From positions 1 to 64,000 of the forward strand of contig NZ_LT797708.1 in NCBI RefSeq assembly GCF_900009135.1: a stretch of 64,000 nt of DNA, in the 5' to 3' direction. The first letter of the stretch is position 1. The number at the start of each line of letters is the position of its first letter. The DNA comes from Planktothrix sp. PCC 11201 (GTDB lineage Bacteria; Cyanobacteriota; Cyanobacteriia; Cyanobacteriales; Microcoleaceae). Below are positions 28,435 to 36,605 of the stretch, in pieces. The translations under genes and the position numbers were made by a program. The notes below the pieces were generated by a model that saw nothing but the letters and a program-made list of their open reading frames with translations, was not told the DNA's origin and did no database searches.

Positions 28435-28629
28435 TAAAAAAAAGCCAAGATATAGAATCTTTAATATACTACCTCAAATCAGAAACTATAATAATTATTG
28501 GCATCAATATATTATACTCCCTATTACCCATTACCCATCACGAATTTAATAGGATTACGCATTAACGCAAATTAAAATCCGTGAAATCCGTGAAATCCTC
28601 TTAAATCCGTGATCCGCATTACCCAATTA

Positions 28630-29067
28630 TTAATGATCATGTCCATAAGCTCCCCTTTCAGGATAAAAAGGAGCAATTTCTTCTTGAATTGTTAATCCTT
28701 GATGCAATAACATTGAAGATAATACAGGATCGGGGGAAAATCGTAAATAGTCGGCGGTAATTTCTAACTGAACATGACGATTTCCTAAATGATAAGCCGC
28801 TTTTAATAAATCGAGGGAATGGTTAGCCCTGACCGTAATAATAGGTTCGGGTTTAGCAACAACTTTTGCCCAAATATCTTGAGCATCAGAGGTTAATAAA
28901 TCCCCCGCCTTTAAAACTATTCCCCTGGGAAGACGAAGATAATAGGTTTCACCCTCTAAAGTTTCAATATATTGACGGGTTTTTGTGCGTTCTTCTGCGG
29001 TTAGAGCGAGATGAACTGTAACCTTTTGATTCTCTTTCTCTGGAACTAATTGCGTAAAAATAATCAT
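28630..29067 (-). CDS. ureE: Urease accessory nickel chaperone UreE
   Basis: 145 residues. UreE supplies nickel to UreG. The N-terminal domain (LALTAEERTKTRQYIETLEG, YYLRLPRGIVLKAGDLL) and the metal-binding C-terminal half with YHLGNRHVQLEI are clear. The C-terminus ends GAYGHDH, a short histidine tail rather than the long His-rich tail of some homologues. It is the first gene of the minus-strand ure group; no NtcA-type GTA-N8-TAC box was found upstream by eye. Confidence 0.94.
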   Translation of the reverse strand: MIIFTQLVPEKENQKVTVHLALTAEERTKTRQYIETLEGETYYLRLPRGIVLKAGDLLTSDAQDIWAKVVAKPEPIITVRANHSLDLLKAAYHLGNRHVQLEITADYLRFSPDPVLSSMLLHQGLTIQEEIAPFYPERGAYGHDH

Positions 29068-29127
29068 AATTGCAGATGATTAGAACTAATCGAATAAAGT
29101 TTAACTGAATCTATTAATAAATTCCTT

Positions 29128-29175
29128 GTTGTTGTGCTTGTACACTGATTTCAAGAAGGGCTAAAGCCCAACAAC
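29128..29175. repeat. GTTGTTGTGCTT palindromic intergenic repeat, copy 1
   Basis: GTTGTTGTGCTTG at the left pairs with AAAGCCCAACAAC at the right, and AAGGGCTAAAGCCC lies inside. Copy 2 is at 33756-33803 in the same orientation. It is noncoding and hairpin-forming. Confidence 0.6.
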
Positions 29176-29300
29176 TTTTAGATCAAAATAGGTTATTCCT
29201 TCAGATAGATGAATTTAACCCATAATTTTAGGTAAATTTAACCTAATTATCTCATCTAAATCAATTCGTTTTTAGTTGAGATGAACCTTGGGAAAAACCT

Positions 29301-29915
29301 ATGAATAATCAACCTCGAAATCAGCCCCATTCTAATCAGGAGACTCCTGACCCCGTAAGGGATGAATCTATTCGTCAAAATGAAAGAACTAAAGTTAATA
29401 ATGATATAGCTTGGAGTACATTAATTGGTATAGGAATTGCTGTATTATTATCATTAGGAATTGGTTTTGTAGTTTGGCCGAGTTTATTTAAACCCGATGA
29501 CTCCAAGGCTCCAACCGTAGGGCCGGGACAATCGGAATCTAATACTCCCAAAACTCAAGCTCCAGGGCGAGATACAGTGATTATTGAGAGAAATCGAACT
29601 CAAGTTGTTCCTGTTCCCGTACAAGTCCCCCAACCTAAGCCCAATGTTAACGTAACGGTTCCCCCTGTGGCTCCTCAATCCGCTCCCAATGTTAACGTAA
29701 CAGTTCCCCCTGTGGCTCCCCAACCCGCTCCCAATGTTAACGTAACAGTTCCCCCTGCGGCTCCCCAACCCGCTCCCAATGTTAACGTAACAGTGCCTCC
29801 GGCGGCTCCTCAAGCTCAACCAACAAAGGACGAAGTATTACCAGAAACCAATTCTAGTCCCACTTCTGAGCCATCTCCCCCAGCGTCTGGGGACACCAAT
29901 GGGTCTGGAAATTAA
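29301..29915 (+). CDS. Single-pass membrane protein with proline-rich 15-residue repeats
   Basis: 204 residues. Residues ~1-35 are polar, 38-57 form one membrane helix (LIGIGIAVLLSLGIGFVVW), and the rest would lie outside the cytoplasm. From residue ~114 a 15-residue unit, PNVNVTVPPVAPQSA and variants, is repeated four times, exactly 45 bases each (29640-29819). The tail is Pro/Ser/Thr-rich. I do not recognise the family; a wall-spanning or linker role is a guess. It lies about 75 bases before bioU on the same strand. Confidence 0.75.
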   Translation: MNNQPRNQPHSNQETPDPVRDESIRQNERTKVNNDIAWSTLIGIGIAVLLSLGIGFVVWPSLFKPDDSKAPTVGPGQSESNTPKTQAPGRDTVIIERNRTQVVPVPVQVPQPKPNVNVTVPPVAPQSAPNVNVTVPPVAPQPAPNVNVTVPPAAPQPAPNVNVTVPPAAPQAQPTKDEVLPETNSSPTSEPSPPASGDTNGSGN

Positions 29916-29990
29916 AACCCTATTCCCTGTTCCGGTGTTCCGGTGTTCCCTGCTATACAATTAAAGATTGTCTAAATTCAATCAGATTTA

Positions 29991-31004
29991 ATGAGTCCAG
30001 TAATGGTTAATACGGGTTTGTCTCCGATTCGGGTGGGAATTTTGGGATTTGGCGGGCTAGGACAGGCAGCAACACGGGTTTTAGCCCCAAAACAGCAAAT
30101 GCAGTGGGTAGCTGTGGCCGATCAAAAGGGTTATGCTTATGATGGGGAGGGACTGAACCCGAATCGCTGTATTGAGATCTATCAAGCTCAAGGGTCGGTG
30201 GGATATTTAGAACCCCATGGGGTTTTGAGTAATCAGAGTATTGAAGAATTAGTGAAAACCGCCCCAGGGGTTGAGGGGTATTTTCTGGCTTTGCCGAATT
30301 TACCCAATGATTTTATGGCCAGTGTGGCTAAAACCTTTATTCAGTTGGGATGGCGAGGGGTATTAGTCGATGCGATTAAACGGACGAGTGCCGTGGAATT
30401 ATTATTAGAACTCAAGGACGAGTTACAAGCCGCTGGAATTACCTATATGACCGGATGTGGAGCCACTCCCGGGTTATTAACCGCCGCGGCGGCTCTGGCG
30501 GCCCAAAGTTATACGGAAATTCATAGCGTTAAAATTACTTTTGGGGTCGGTATCGCCAACTGGGAAGCCTATCGCGCTACCATTCGAGAGGATATTGGTC
30601 ATTTACCCGGATATACCGTTGAACAAGCTAGAGCGATGACCGATGCCGAGGTAGAAGCCTTATTAGCAGAAACAGGCGGGTTACTGACCTTAGAAAATAT
30701 GGAACACGCCGATGATATTATGTTAGAGTTGGCGGGTATTTGTTCACGCGATCGCGTTACTGTCGGTGGAATTGTGGATACTCGCAACCCGAAAAAACCC
30801 TTGAGTACAAATGTTCAAATTACAGGCCGAACCTTTGAAGGGAAAGTTTCAACCCATACCTTTACTTTAGGGGATGAAACCAGTATGGCGGCTAATGTTT
30901 GTGGGCCAGCTTTCGGCTATTTAAAAGCAGGAATTCAACTGCATCGTCGAGGGATTCACGGTTTATTTACGGCGGCAGAAATTATGCCTCAATTTGTTAG
31001 ATAG
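29991..31004 (+). CDS. bioU: BioU-type biotin-synthesis enzyme (saccharopine dehydrogenase-like)
   Basis: 337 residues with an N-terminal Rossmann fold ([15 protein letters not shown], ~15-29) and a saccharopine-dehydrogenase-like body. I recognise it as the cyanobacterial protein family of Synechocystis BioU, which replaces BioA: a lysine of the enzyme itself donates its amino group to make the diaminopelargonate-equivalent in a single-turnover reaction. Lys130 in [12 protein letters not shown] (126 if translation starts at the second Met, ATG 30003) is my candidate for the sacrificial lysine, reported as Lys124 in Synechocystis. The assignment is from memory of the family, not an alignment. 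A terminator hairpin follows at 31052-31082. Confidence 0.72.
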   Translation: MSPVMVNTGLSPIRVGILGFGGLGQAATRVLAPKQQMQWVAVADQKGYAYDGEGLNPNRCIEIYQAQGSVGYLEPHGVLSNQSIEELVKTAPGVEGYFLALPNLPNDFMASVAKTFIQLGWRGVLVDAIKRTSAVELLLELKDELQAAGITYMTGCGATPGLLTAAAALAAQSYTEIHSVKITFGVGIANWEAYRATIREDIGHLPGYTVEQARAMTDAEVEALLAETGGLLTLENMEHADDIMLELAGICSRDRVTVGGIVDTRNPKKPLSTNVQITGRTFEGKVSTHTFTLGDETSMAANVCGPAFGYLKAGIQLHRRGIHGLFTAAEIMPQFVR

Positions 31005-31051
31005 TAGGGGATAGGGAACAAACCAATCCAGGTTTTAAGGGTTATTAAAAA

Positions 31052-31098
31052 AACTCAGGGAGATTAAAATTCTACCTGAGTTAAAACTGTATTTTTTA
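31052..31098 (+). terminator. Intrinsic terminator after bioU
   Basis: AACTCAGGGAGA (31052-31063) pairs with TCTACCTGAGTT (31071-31082) with one mismatch, followed after a few bases by ATTTTTT. Position and T-run fit termination of the plus-strand gene. Confidence 0.7.
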
Positions 31099-31227
31099 AT
31101 GTTTATTATATGTTGATTAATAGATAAATGCACCCTGTAATCTGATTTTGATAGTAGTTTTATTGTTGGGATATGCAATTGATTAAATCTTGTAAATACA
31201 GCCTGAATTGGAGTTATCTACTTCTCA

Positions 31228-31260
31228 AATAAAGTAGCGGCATGATGAGTACCGCTACTA
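31228..31260 (-). terminator. Probable terminator of the PEP-CTERM gene
   Basis: GTAGCGG (31234-31240) pairs with CCGCTAC (31252-31258). On the minus strand the stem is followed by TTTATTTG. It lies about 100 bases beyond the stop of the gene at 31357-32127. Confidence 0.5.
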
Positions 31261-31356
31261 TTTGGATAAGATGAAGGCTGAGGATCTCAACAGTGTGAGA
31301 CAGATATTAACGTCATTTCTGAGGAGTGTGGGATGATTAATTTAATCATCGCTTTC

Positions 31357-32127
31357 CTAGTTAGATTGACGACGACGGGAAGCCAGCATTCCACCGAAGG
31401 CTAAACCTAAACCAACTAATGTGGTGGGTTCGGGAACTTCAACGGGTGCGGGGGGTTTGGGAGGTGCAACATAGCTGGCAAAAGTGTCACTTTTGCCATA
31501 AATTCCTTGAACGTGCATTCCAACTTTTAACTGATTAGAATTCAACTTACTAATCACTTTGTCAAAGCTACCGTCGAACAGCAAACCCAACTTTTCTGTC
31601 TGGTCAATTCCGTCTCTATTAGCACCTTGCTGGATTGAATTAAAACCAATGCTGTCATTGCTTTGCCAACCTGTAATCAGGTTAGATTGAGCCAAGTTTG
31701 TATCATTTAGATCTTTTTCAAAACCAACAATTCCTTTATTGTAAAAAGATGCGATAGCAGAGATCCCAAATAAATTATTAATTGAATCACTACTGGTATC
31801 AGAGAATTTAATCTGGCTAATAAATGCACTTGATACTGCACCTGTATTTTCAAACTGGAACAAAACTTGATTGGTATTAGTTTTGCTAACATTAAACTTA
31901 AATTGGCCAACAAGACCATCTCCAACTGTGTCGCCACCGAAGATGTTGCTAAATCCAAAGGTTGTTGTATCGTATATCCCCAAATCTGAAGCATTAACAG
32001 GAATGGCAGCCGGATTTGGTGGGGGAGGGGGTTTTGGGCCAGCGTATGCAGGTGCCGTAACCAGGGAAACCGCAACTCCAGTAGTTAATATAGCAGAACC
32101 GATAATTTTAGATAGTGTGGTTTTCAT
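31357..32127 (-). CDS. PEP-CTERM sorting-domain exported protein
   Basis: 256 residues. The N-terminus (MKTTLSKIIGSAILTTG, then VSLVTAPAYA) is a signal peptide cut after AYA. The mature part starts with a polyproline stretch and has no domain I recognise. The C-terminus EVPEPTTLVGLGLAFGGMLA followed by SRRRQ is a textbook PEP-CTERM signal: PEP motif, hydrophobic helix, arginine cluster. Such proteins are processed by an exosortase and linked to the cell surface or extracellular matrix. The exosortase is not in the window. GAGG precedes the ATG at a normal distance. Confidence 0.88.
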   Translation of the reverse strand: MKTTLSKIIGSAILTTGVAVSLVTAPAYAGPKPPPPPNPAAIPVNASDLGIYDTTTFGFSNIFGGDTVGDGLVGQFKFNVSKTNTNQVLFQFENTGAVSSAFISQIKFSDTSSDSINNLFGISAIASFYNKGIVGFEKDLNDTNLAQSNLITGWQSNDSIGFNSIQQGANRDGIDQTEKLGLLFDGSFDKVISKLNSNQLKVGMHVQGIYGKSDTFASYVAPPKPPAPVEVPEPTTLVGLGLAFGGMLASRRRQSN

Positions 32128-32538
32128 CTGATCAGCCTCATCTTTTATATTTTATAGCCTGGGGTAGAAACAAGGGGATTGAACTGTGCCGTTCTTTGTC
32201 TCTTTGTCCTACCCTGTTACCAATATTACCCAATATACTTGGGGGTTGTCTATAGATTTTAGTAAATATTGGTTATTTTTACCGAAGGTTTACAATAGGT
32301 CGATACAAATATAAAGGGATGATGAAATTAGCTAAAAAAACCTTTCTATCGGATGTGTGGACTTTATATCTACCTAAAATAAAAATGAATGTTTGGGGAT
32401 CAAAGCTGTGAGTTTGATCACAAGATCCCGTATAAATATCTCCGTATATAGGTGGTAAATCATACTTGATCCTCTGCCATATCCGCAAAAAAACGCAGAT
32501 CAGCATCAAGTTTTTGACCGTCGGAGCTTTTTTGAGCC
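32128..32538. other. Spacer without a convincing gene
   Basis: This stretch holds the PEP-CTERM promoter region at its left and the downstream part of a spacer behind the MidA-like gene. It is AT-rich. A 76-codon minus-strand frame (32279-32509) has no family resemblance and no ribosome site, so I do not call it. Confidence 0.4.
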
Positions 32539-33720
32539 TTAAATGGGAAAACTCAACCCTTGAAGGGGAATCTGTTGTTGAGAGGGGCTTAATTTAGATT
32601 GTAGAAGGACGCCAAAGTTGCCTAAACCCATCGGATCAATTAAAGAGTGTAAGCATTCTCGTCGTTGTAATACTTCTGAAATAGAATAGTCTGAAGGTTG
32701 GGATAGAGCGGCGATGCGATCGCCTAACCCTAAAGCCATTAAAAATAAAGCCTGTTGTGTAAACCCAACGGCATCAATTCCCCAGTCTTTCCCATAAAGT
32801 TGTAAGGCGGTAAAGTTAACATGGGCGGTGATATCCTGGCGACCAATATTCAGATAGGGATCGTTATGATGACGATGTTGATAATAACATTGTAGAGTTC
32901 CTTCTGTGCGACTGGGAAGATAATATCGTTGGGCGGTATAACCATAATCAATGGTTAGAATAAAACCTTGATTCAGTTTAGTAGAGAGGGTTTTCATCCA
33001 GTCTAGGGCGACTAAATTAATCTCAGTTCGATATCCTTCTGGGTAAATATTAGAGCATAAATTAATATCGATTAATTTAAAATAGTCTGTAATTTTTTCG
33101 GTAGAAAGTTCGGCAATAATTTCTTTAAATTTAACCTCTGAATCTAAGGTAATATAAATTTCTTGAAGTTGTTTGTTTTGGACAATAACTTGATGGACGG
33201 GAAAGGCATCGACTAATTCATTAGAGAAAAAACAACCGATAATATTATTATTGGGAATATCCTCCAGGTCACACCATTGAATTGATATTATATTGGAGAG
33301 AGTTTTTTTGAGTTGGTGTTGTTGTTGCGCTTTGAGAAAGTTAGATTTCTCGATAATAATATAATTTAAACTTTTGAAAAATGCAGGATATTTTTTTTGT
33401 AAATATAACAGAATATCGCTGGCTAATATTCCCTGTCCCGCACCCATTTCTACTAAAGTAAAGGCGTTAGGAAAATCCAAAATTTCCCACATTTGGAAAA
33501 ATTGTTCCGCTAACATTTCCCCAAAATCCGATCCTAAATAGGGAGAAGTCACGAAATCCCCTTCCGCGCCTAATTTGGGTTTATTGATGCTATAATATCC
33601 ATATTCTGGGTGATATAAAACCCAGTTCATATAATCAGCAAAAGTAATTCTATTTTGAGGATTATCCTTGATTTTTTGAGCAATAAAATCCCATAAATTT
33701 AGATTGTTTTCATGATCCAT
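32539..33720 (-). CDS. MidA/NDUFAF7-family SAM-dependent methyltransferase
   Basis: 393 residues from ATG 33720 (an in-frame TTG two codons earlier is possible). Family features: ITFADYMNWVLYHPEYGYYS at the N-terminus, FVTSPYLGSDFGEMLAEQ, the SAM-binding loop VEMGAGQGILASDIL and CFFSNELVDAFPVHQV. Its mitochondrial relative methylates an arginine of the complex I subunit NDUFS2; a parallel role on cyanobacterial NDH-1 is only inference. It is separated from the aminotransferase gene by a GTTGTTGTGCTT palindromic repeat. Confidence 0.88.
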   Translation of the reverse strand: MDHENNLNLWDFIAQKIKDNPQNRITFADYMNWVLYHPEYGYYSINKPKLGAEGDFVTSPYLGSDFGEMLAEQFFQMWEILDFPNAFTLVEMGAGQGILASDILLYLQKKYPAFFKSLNYIIIEKSNFLKAQQQHQLKKTLSNIISIQWCDLEDIPNNNIIGCFFSNELVDAFPVHQVIVQNKQLQEIYITLDSEVKFKEIIAELSTEKITDYFKLIDINLCSNIYPEGYRTEINLVALDWMKTLSTKLNQGFILTIDYGYTAQRYYLPSRTEGTLQCYYQHRHHNDPYLNIGRQDITAHVNFTALQLYGKDWGIDAVGFTQQALFLMALGLGDRIAALSQPSDYSISEVLQRRECLHSLIDPMGLGNFGVLLQSKLSPSQQQIPLQGLSFPI

Positions 33721-33755
33721 ATTCAATAATTATTTATAATATTAATACAGTCCCC

Positions 33756-33803
33756 GTTGTTGTGCTTGGGCACTTCTTGAAAGAGGGGCTAAAGCCCAAC
33801 AAC
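33756..33803. repeat. GTTGTTGTGCTT palindromic intergenic repeat, copy 2
   Basis: Same unit as 29128-29175: GTTGTTGTGCTTGGG on the left, GGGGCTAAAGCCC then AACAAC on the right. It lies between two minus-strand genes. Confidence 0.6.
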
Positions 33804-33817
33804 GGCTTAACAACGGC

Positions 33818-35005
33818 TTAGGGTTGATACCGAATATTAGCATCTTTTAAGCGGTTTAAGGCTTCTCCCAAGCGATCGCAATCTGCAATTAAACTAATTC
33901 TAAAATAGCCCTCTCCCCCCATACCAAAGGCATTTCCTGGGGTAAAAACCACACCCGTTTGTTGTAAGACCGTCAGGGCAAAATCCGTGGAATTCATCCC
34001 CGGAGGACAGGGAACCCATAAATACATGGTAGCTAAGGTTTTAGGCACAGTCCAGCCCAATTCTGCTAACCCTTTAATCAGAAAATCTCGCCGGGTACAA
34101 TAGCGTTCTTGAACTTCTTTCAGGTAAGAATCCGGCAAACTTAAAGCCGTTTCTGCGGCCGCCTGTAGAGCCGAAAATACTCCATAATCTAAATTAGTTT
34201 TTAAGGTTCTTAACCCCTGTAAAACCTTAGAATTGCCCACCGCAAATCCCACCCGCCAACCCGCCATATTATAGGTTTTAGACATAGTGTGGAATTCCAC
34301 CCCAATTTCCTTTCCCCCAGGAATTTCTAATAAACTGGTCGGTTGATAACCGTCAAAGGCTAATTCGGCATAACATAAATCGTGAACCAGCAGAATTTGA
34401 TATTTATGGGCAAAGGCAACAATTTCTTCAAAAAATTCTCGAGGGGCGGTTGCACCCGTGGGGTTACTGGGATAATTAAAATAGAGAATTTTAGCTTGTT
34501 CAGCCACAGAATCAGGAATCGAACCTAAATCAATTAACCAGTTATTTTCCGGCTTCAAAATAATAGAGTGAACCTTCCCCCCGGCAATAATCGGCCCGCG
34601 AAAATGTACGGGATAGGAAGGACTCGGGACTAAGACTAAATCCCCCGGATTAATATAAGCTAAAGCCAAATGACCTAATCCTTCCTTTGACCCTAATAGG
34701 GGTAAGGCTTCGCCATTGGGGTCGAGGGAAACACCATAACGACGGTGATACCAATTGGTAATTGCGAGTCTAAAATTAGCTGTCCCTTCAAAGGGTGGAT
34801 AGCCATGATTTGCCGGATTTTGTAGGGCTTGAATTGCAGCTTCAACCACCGGTTGCGGGGTAGCCCCGTCGGGGTTTCCCATACCCAAATCAATGAGATC
34901 TAAGCCCTGTTGACGGGCTCGGGCTTTCAATTCATCTAAACGGGCAAAAACATAGGGAGGTAAGGCTTGTATCCGGTCAGCAGGGCTAATCCAATCTAAT
35001 GTCAT
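33818..35005 (-). CDS. Class I/II PLP aminotransferase (LL-DAP/AlaC-like)
   Basis: 395 residues of fold-type I. The pyridoxal-phosphate lysine is in HTMSKTYNMAGWRVGFAVGN; other landmarks are LGMGNPDGATPQPVV at the N-terminus, YFNYPSNPTGATA and the C-terminal FRISLIADCDRLGEAL. The combination is that of the aspartate/LL-diaminopimelate/alanine aminotransferase branch. Donor and acceptor cannot be decided from sequence alone. Length is standard. It is followed on the same strand by the MidA-like gene. Confidence 0.85.
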   Translation of the reverse strand: MTLDWISPADRIQALPPYVFARLDELKARARQQGLDLIDLGMGNPDGATPQPVVEAAIQALQNPANHGYPPFEGTANFRLAITNWYHRRYGVSLDPNGEALPLLGSKEGLGHLALAYINPGDLVLVPSPSYPVHFRGPIIAGGKVHSIILKPENNWLIDLGSIPDSVAEQAKILYFNYPSNPTGATAPREFFEEIVAFAHKYQILLVHDLCYAELAFDGYQPTSLLEIPGGKEIGVEFHTMSKTYNMAGWRVGFAVGNSKVLQGLRTLKTNLDYGVFSALQAAAETALSLPDSYLKEVQERYCTRRDFLIKGLAELGWTVPKTLATMYLWVPCPPGMNSTDFALTVLQQTGVVFTPGNAFGMGGEGYFRISLIADCDRLGEALNRLKDANIRYQP

Positions 35006-35227
35006 TGGTCGATAATGTGAGGTTAAAACTATAGGTTCTGTTACGGAAAAAAATCCCTTCTCAATTTAAGGTTGGGAAAATGAATCAAAATAATTCAATC
35101 TCTAGCCCTAATGGGTAGTTCTTTATTGTCCCCTAATCGGGTCTACTTTTTTCCTTCCCGTCTCAATTCTTAATTCTGATATCGCAATTTGTCTAGGACT
35201 CAGGGTAGGGGTCTTTAGTATTTCCCC

Positions 35228-35256
35228 ATTCCCTGTTCCCTGTTCCCTGTTCCCTC
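35228..35256. repeat. CCCTGTT heptamer tandem repeat
   Basis: The heptamer CCCTGTT is repeated three to four times between the dehydrogenase and aminotransferase genes. It is a typical cyanobacterial short tandem repeat with no coding sense. A related array of GGGAATA sits at about 48803-48838. Confidence 0.7.
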
Positions 35257-35271
35257 TTTCCTAATATAGAG

Positions 35272-36426
35272 TTAAGGAGTTGAATTCTTCAGCTTGACTT
35301 CAACTATTGGGGCTGTAGTTGATACCATAGCGGCCATTAACTGTTCGGGAACCACTTTAAAGGGTAAACGGTGAATATCAGAACGCTCATTACAGGCAAC
35401 ATCGGCGGCTTGTCGCAGTTGGGCTAAGGTGATTTCTCCCATCCCCAAATCATTCAGGGTTTGGGGTAAACCTAAATCGGTGTAAAACTTTAATAATTGT
35501 TGTCTAGCAGTGGCCGCGAGTTGGTTGCCCTGTACCATTTCCTCTAAACGCAGTTGTACTAAAATCCCAAAGGCGACTTTTTCCCCGTGTAAAGTCCCAT
35601 GACTGGCTGCCACATGGGTTAAGCCATTATGAACCGCATGGGCGGCTACGGTGCGACATTGAGCACCCCCAATACCGCCAATTACTCCGGCGAGTAATAC
35701 CGTTGCATCAACAACTTCCCGCCAGGTTTCGCCCCCCGGTTCATGTAGGGCGGTTAGGGATTTTTGTAATAGAATATCTCGCAGGACTCGCGCCTGTTGT
35801 ACCGCAGCAATCATGAAGGTTTGATCGGAATGTCCACTGCTGACGGAGGCTTCATACCATTTAGCGATCGCATCTCCAATGCCTGCGACTAACATCCGTT
35901 TAGGGGCAGTCTGAATTAGGGTATAGTCCAAAATCAATAAATCGGGACAACGGGCTAAACTCACATCATATAAAAACGCCCCATCCTCGGAATAGACATT
36001 AGAGAGGGCTGTCCAAGCGGCGCAGGTTGCCCCAGAAGTAGGAATAGTGACGATAGGGAGATGGCATTGATGGGCGATCAGTTTAGCCGCATCTAGGGCT
36101 TTTCCGCCTCCCGTCCCAATAATAAAATCGGCTTTATGGTTACTAACGGCTTGACGTAGGGCGGTTAGGCTGGTTTCGCTACAGTCAGCGCCGTAGGAGA
36201 CTTGAGAATATTGGAGTTGATGACGCTCTAAAATCGGTTGTAGGGCTTGAATGGTGAGGGGTAAGGAACGATCGCCCCCAATGATTAAGGGTCGTTGACC
36301 AAAGCCTGCGATCGCCTCTCCTGCTTGTGTTAAGGCGTTATTGCCGCGCAAAACTTGGGCTGGGGCAATATTTAAACTCACAACCGAAGTGGATATTAGA
36401 TTCTGGGTTGAGGAAGTTTGAGGCAT
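35272..36426 (-). CDS. Iron-containing alcohol dehydrogenase family protein (GldA-like)
   Basis: 384 residues. The nucleotide-binding region has IIGGDRSLPLTIQAL and the glycine-rich FIIGTGGGKALDAAKLIA; IPTSGATCAAWTALS follows. Metal ligands expected from the family are in VAAHAVHNGLTHV and SHGTLHGEKVAFG. The overall pattern is nearest glycerol dehydrogenase GldA, an NAD-dependent enzyme usually using zinc, but the real substrate is unknown. Start at ATG 36426. It diverges from the multicopper oxidase gene. Confidence 0.82.
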   Translation of the reverse strand: MPQTSSTQNLISTSVVSLNIAPAQVLRGNNALTQAGEAIAGFGQRPLIIGGDRSLPLTIQALQPILERHQLQYSQVSYGADCSETSLTALRQAVSNHKADFIIGTGGGKALDAAKLIAHQCHLPIVTIPTSGATCAAWTALSNVYSEDGAFLYDVSLARCPDLLILDYTLIQTAPKRMLVAGIGDAIAKWYEASVSSGHSDQTFMIAAVQQARVLRDILLQKSLTALHEPGGETWREVVDATVLLAGVIGGIGGAQCRTVAAHAVHNGLTHVAASHGTLHGEKVAFGILVQLRLEEMVQGNQLAATARQQLLKFYTDLGLPQTLNDLGMGEITLAQLRQAADVACNERSDIHRLPFKVVPEQLMAAMVSTTAPIVEVKLKNSTP

Positions 36427-36605
36427 GGCAAGTTTAGTCAGTGGTGCTAAATCCTTTACTTTATCGCATTAATCCCAGATTTGACTAAATAGTTACCAAT
36501 TTTGTAGACCGTTTTTGATTATAGATTCCTTCCCCACTCCAAATTTCATCTTGATTTCATTCTGCTAAGTTAAGCTGGAAACCAAGCAATTACCCTATAT
36601 TAAAT

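Noticed and set aside
29484-29819. Gly/Arg/Ser-rich minus-strand frame opposite the Pro-rich repeat gene
   Set aside because: An antisense shadow created by the 45-base repeats; composition is explained by the other strand.
32279-32509. 76-codon minus-strand frame with many aromatic residues
   Set aside because: No ribosome site, no recognisable motif, AT-rich spacer; likely chance.
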